In this document: one piece after another, positions 63,211 through 64,000 of the stretch
Numbering within the stretch: position 1 is the first letter of the stretch
How the letters are laid out: each line of letters begins with the position of its first letter
Source of the DNA: a bacterium D16-50
GTDB lineage: Bacteria > Bacillota > Clostridia > Lachnospirales > Lachnospiraceae
Assembly (NCBI GenBank): GCA_003612485.1
Contig: RAZA01000010.1
Span: 62,001-126,000, forward strand
DNA: 64,000 bases
Direction of reading: 5' to 3'
The notes under the pieces: model-generated
Databases searched by the model: none
What the model was told of the DNA's origin: nothing
What the model saw: the letters and a program-made list of their open reading frames with translations, nothing else
Program-made: the position numbers and the translations under genes

Positions 63211-64000
63211 TTGCAGGACATTATATACGCCACGGAGGATTATAGGGAGCTTGACGCCTATCTGGCAGAGAACGGAATCCGGTCTGCCATGCTCGTATGC
63301 GGCAGTTCCATAAGGCTCCTGCCCATAGGCAGGTATTTTCAGAGTCTGGAGGCACGGCGGGACATCAGGATCACGCGGTTCAGCGACTTTCAGCCAAATC
63401 CCCTCTATGAATCGGTGGTGAAGGGTGTGGAGCTGTTTAACGGGAACCGCTGCGACAGCATCATAGCGGTGGGCGGCGGCAGCGCCATGGACGTGGCCAA
63501 ATGCATCAGGCTCTTCTGCGGCATGGACAAGAGCCAAAGCTACCTGCTCCAGAAGGCGGTTCCCAACCCGGTCAGGCTGCTTGCTGTCCCCACCACTGCC
63601 GGAACGGGCTCCGAGGCGACCAGATACGCCGTGGTCTACCTCAATGGGGAGAAACAGTCCATAGCTGACGACAGCTGTATTCCCCAGACGGTGCTTATGG
63701 ACGGCAGCGCCCTCAGAACCCTTCCTCTCTATCAGAAGAAATGCACCATGCTGGATGCGCTCTGCCACGGGGCAGAGTCCTACTGGTCCGTGAACAGCAC
63801 CTCTGAGAGCAGGGACCTCTCAGAGACAGCCATAGGAATGATTCTGGACAATATGGAAGGGTATCTGGCTAACCGTGAGGACGCAAACAAGAATATGCTG
63901 CTTGCCGCCCATTATGCAGGCAGGGCCATAAATATAGCCCAGACCACGGCGGGCCATGCCATGTGCTACAAGCTCACAAGCCTCTACGGCATTCCCCACG
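63211..64000 (+). CDS. Iron-containing alcohol dehydrogenase, phosphonoacetaldehyde reductase type (3'-truncated)
   Basis: The first 263 residues of a group III alcohol dehydrogenase. AVGGGSAMDVAK is the NAD motif, PTTAGTGSEATRYAVVY the second family block, and VLMDGSALR, CHGAESYWSV and AGHAMCYKL carry the iron ligands seen so far. This version occurs next to PEP mutase genes and reduces phosphonoacetaldehyde to 2-hydroxyethylphosphonate. The start is TTG at 63211 behind GGGAGG, 12 bases after the mutase stop. A phosphonopyruvate decarboxylase should be encoded beyond the window if this reading is right. Confidence 0.9.
   Translation, partial: MQDIIYATEDYRELDAYLAENGIRSAMLVCGSSIRLLPIGRYFQSLEARRDIRITRFSDFQPNPLYESVVKGVELFNGNRCDSIIAVGGGSAMDVAKCIRLFCGMDKSQSYLLQKAVPNPVRLLAVPTTAGTGSEATRYAVVYLNGEKQSIADDSCIPQTVLMDGSALRTLPLYQKKCTMLDALCHGAESYWSVNSTSESRDLSETAIGMILDNMEGYLANREDANKNMLLAAHYAGRAINIAQTTAGHAMCYKLTSLYGIPH

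Overview
The window looks like a chromosomal stretch of a Lachnospiraceae-type gut Firmicute (Clostridia). The basis is family content and style: hrcA-grpE-dnaK behind a CIRCE operator, a clostridial MecA adaptor, a DUF6465-type protein, an RsgI-like anti-sigma factor, rubrerythrin, an Rpn-type nuclease remnant, consensus AGGAGG ribosome sites and mid-range GC by eye. No rRNA, tRNA, CRISPR array or complete insertion sequence was recognised.

Region 1 (1-34.9 kb) is almost entirely on the minus strand. It holds, by rising coordinate: a partial cysteine desulfurase, rsmE, prmA, an O-antigen-ligase-like membrane protein, an ECF sigma/RsgI-like anti-sigma pair with a secreted Cys/His-rich protein, dnaJ, an acyltransferase, dnaK-grpE-hrcA, a DUF6465 protein, a large GH2 glycosidase, uppP, a patatin-like lipase, an aminotransferase, an Rpn pseudogene, an SGNH hydrolase (plus strand), glpK, a polysaccharide deacetylase, a GNAT, a heterodimeric ABC exporter, a PHP phosphoesterase with an SGNH esterase, mecA and an S1-domain protein. 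Many intergenic gaps here carry private tandem repeats, often just 3' of a gene.

Region 2 (35-46.5 kb) is mixed: rubrerythrin; an AT-rich island bounded by two inverted, covarying hairpin elements; an unknown possibly HprK-like protein; a D-2-hydroxyacid dehydrogenase; rhaM; an SPFH/ribbon-helix-helix pair; a BlaI/BlaR1 pair; UDP-galactopyranose mutase; and an AAA-ATPase/PD-(D/E)XK protein.

Region 3 (46.6-64 kb) is a surface-polysaccharide locus. On the minus strand lies a capE-capF-capG cassette (UDP-N-acetyl-L-fucosamine synthesis) flanked by two paralogous 72/74-residue proteins of unknown function. A divergent plus-strand operon starts from a near-consensus promoter and a roughly 400-nt hairpin-rich leader. 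It encodes a priming phosphoglycosyltransferase, a 4-keto-sugar reductase-like epimerase, a WbuB-like glycosyltransferase, an N-acetyl sugar amidotransferase, a second glycosyltransferase, a UDP-HexNAc 6-dehydrogenase, a 4-epimerase, a soluble alkaline-phosphatase-superfamily enzyme, a three-domain nucleotidyltransferase/cytidylyltransferase/PEP mutase, and the start of an iron alcohol dehydrogenase of phosphonoacetaldehyde-reductase type. Together these predict an aminosugar/uronic-acid glycan decorated with a phosphonate (2-hydroxyethyl- or 2-aminoethylphosphonate). The locus runs past the window: no flippase, polymerase or phosphonopyruvate decarboxylase is seen in it.

The most interesting items are the phosphonoglycan module with its fused activating enzyme, the hairpin-rich leader of that operon, the covarying inverted hairpins around the AT-rich island, and the repeat arrays, one of which contains the ribosome-binding site of a downstream gene.
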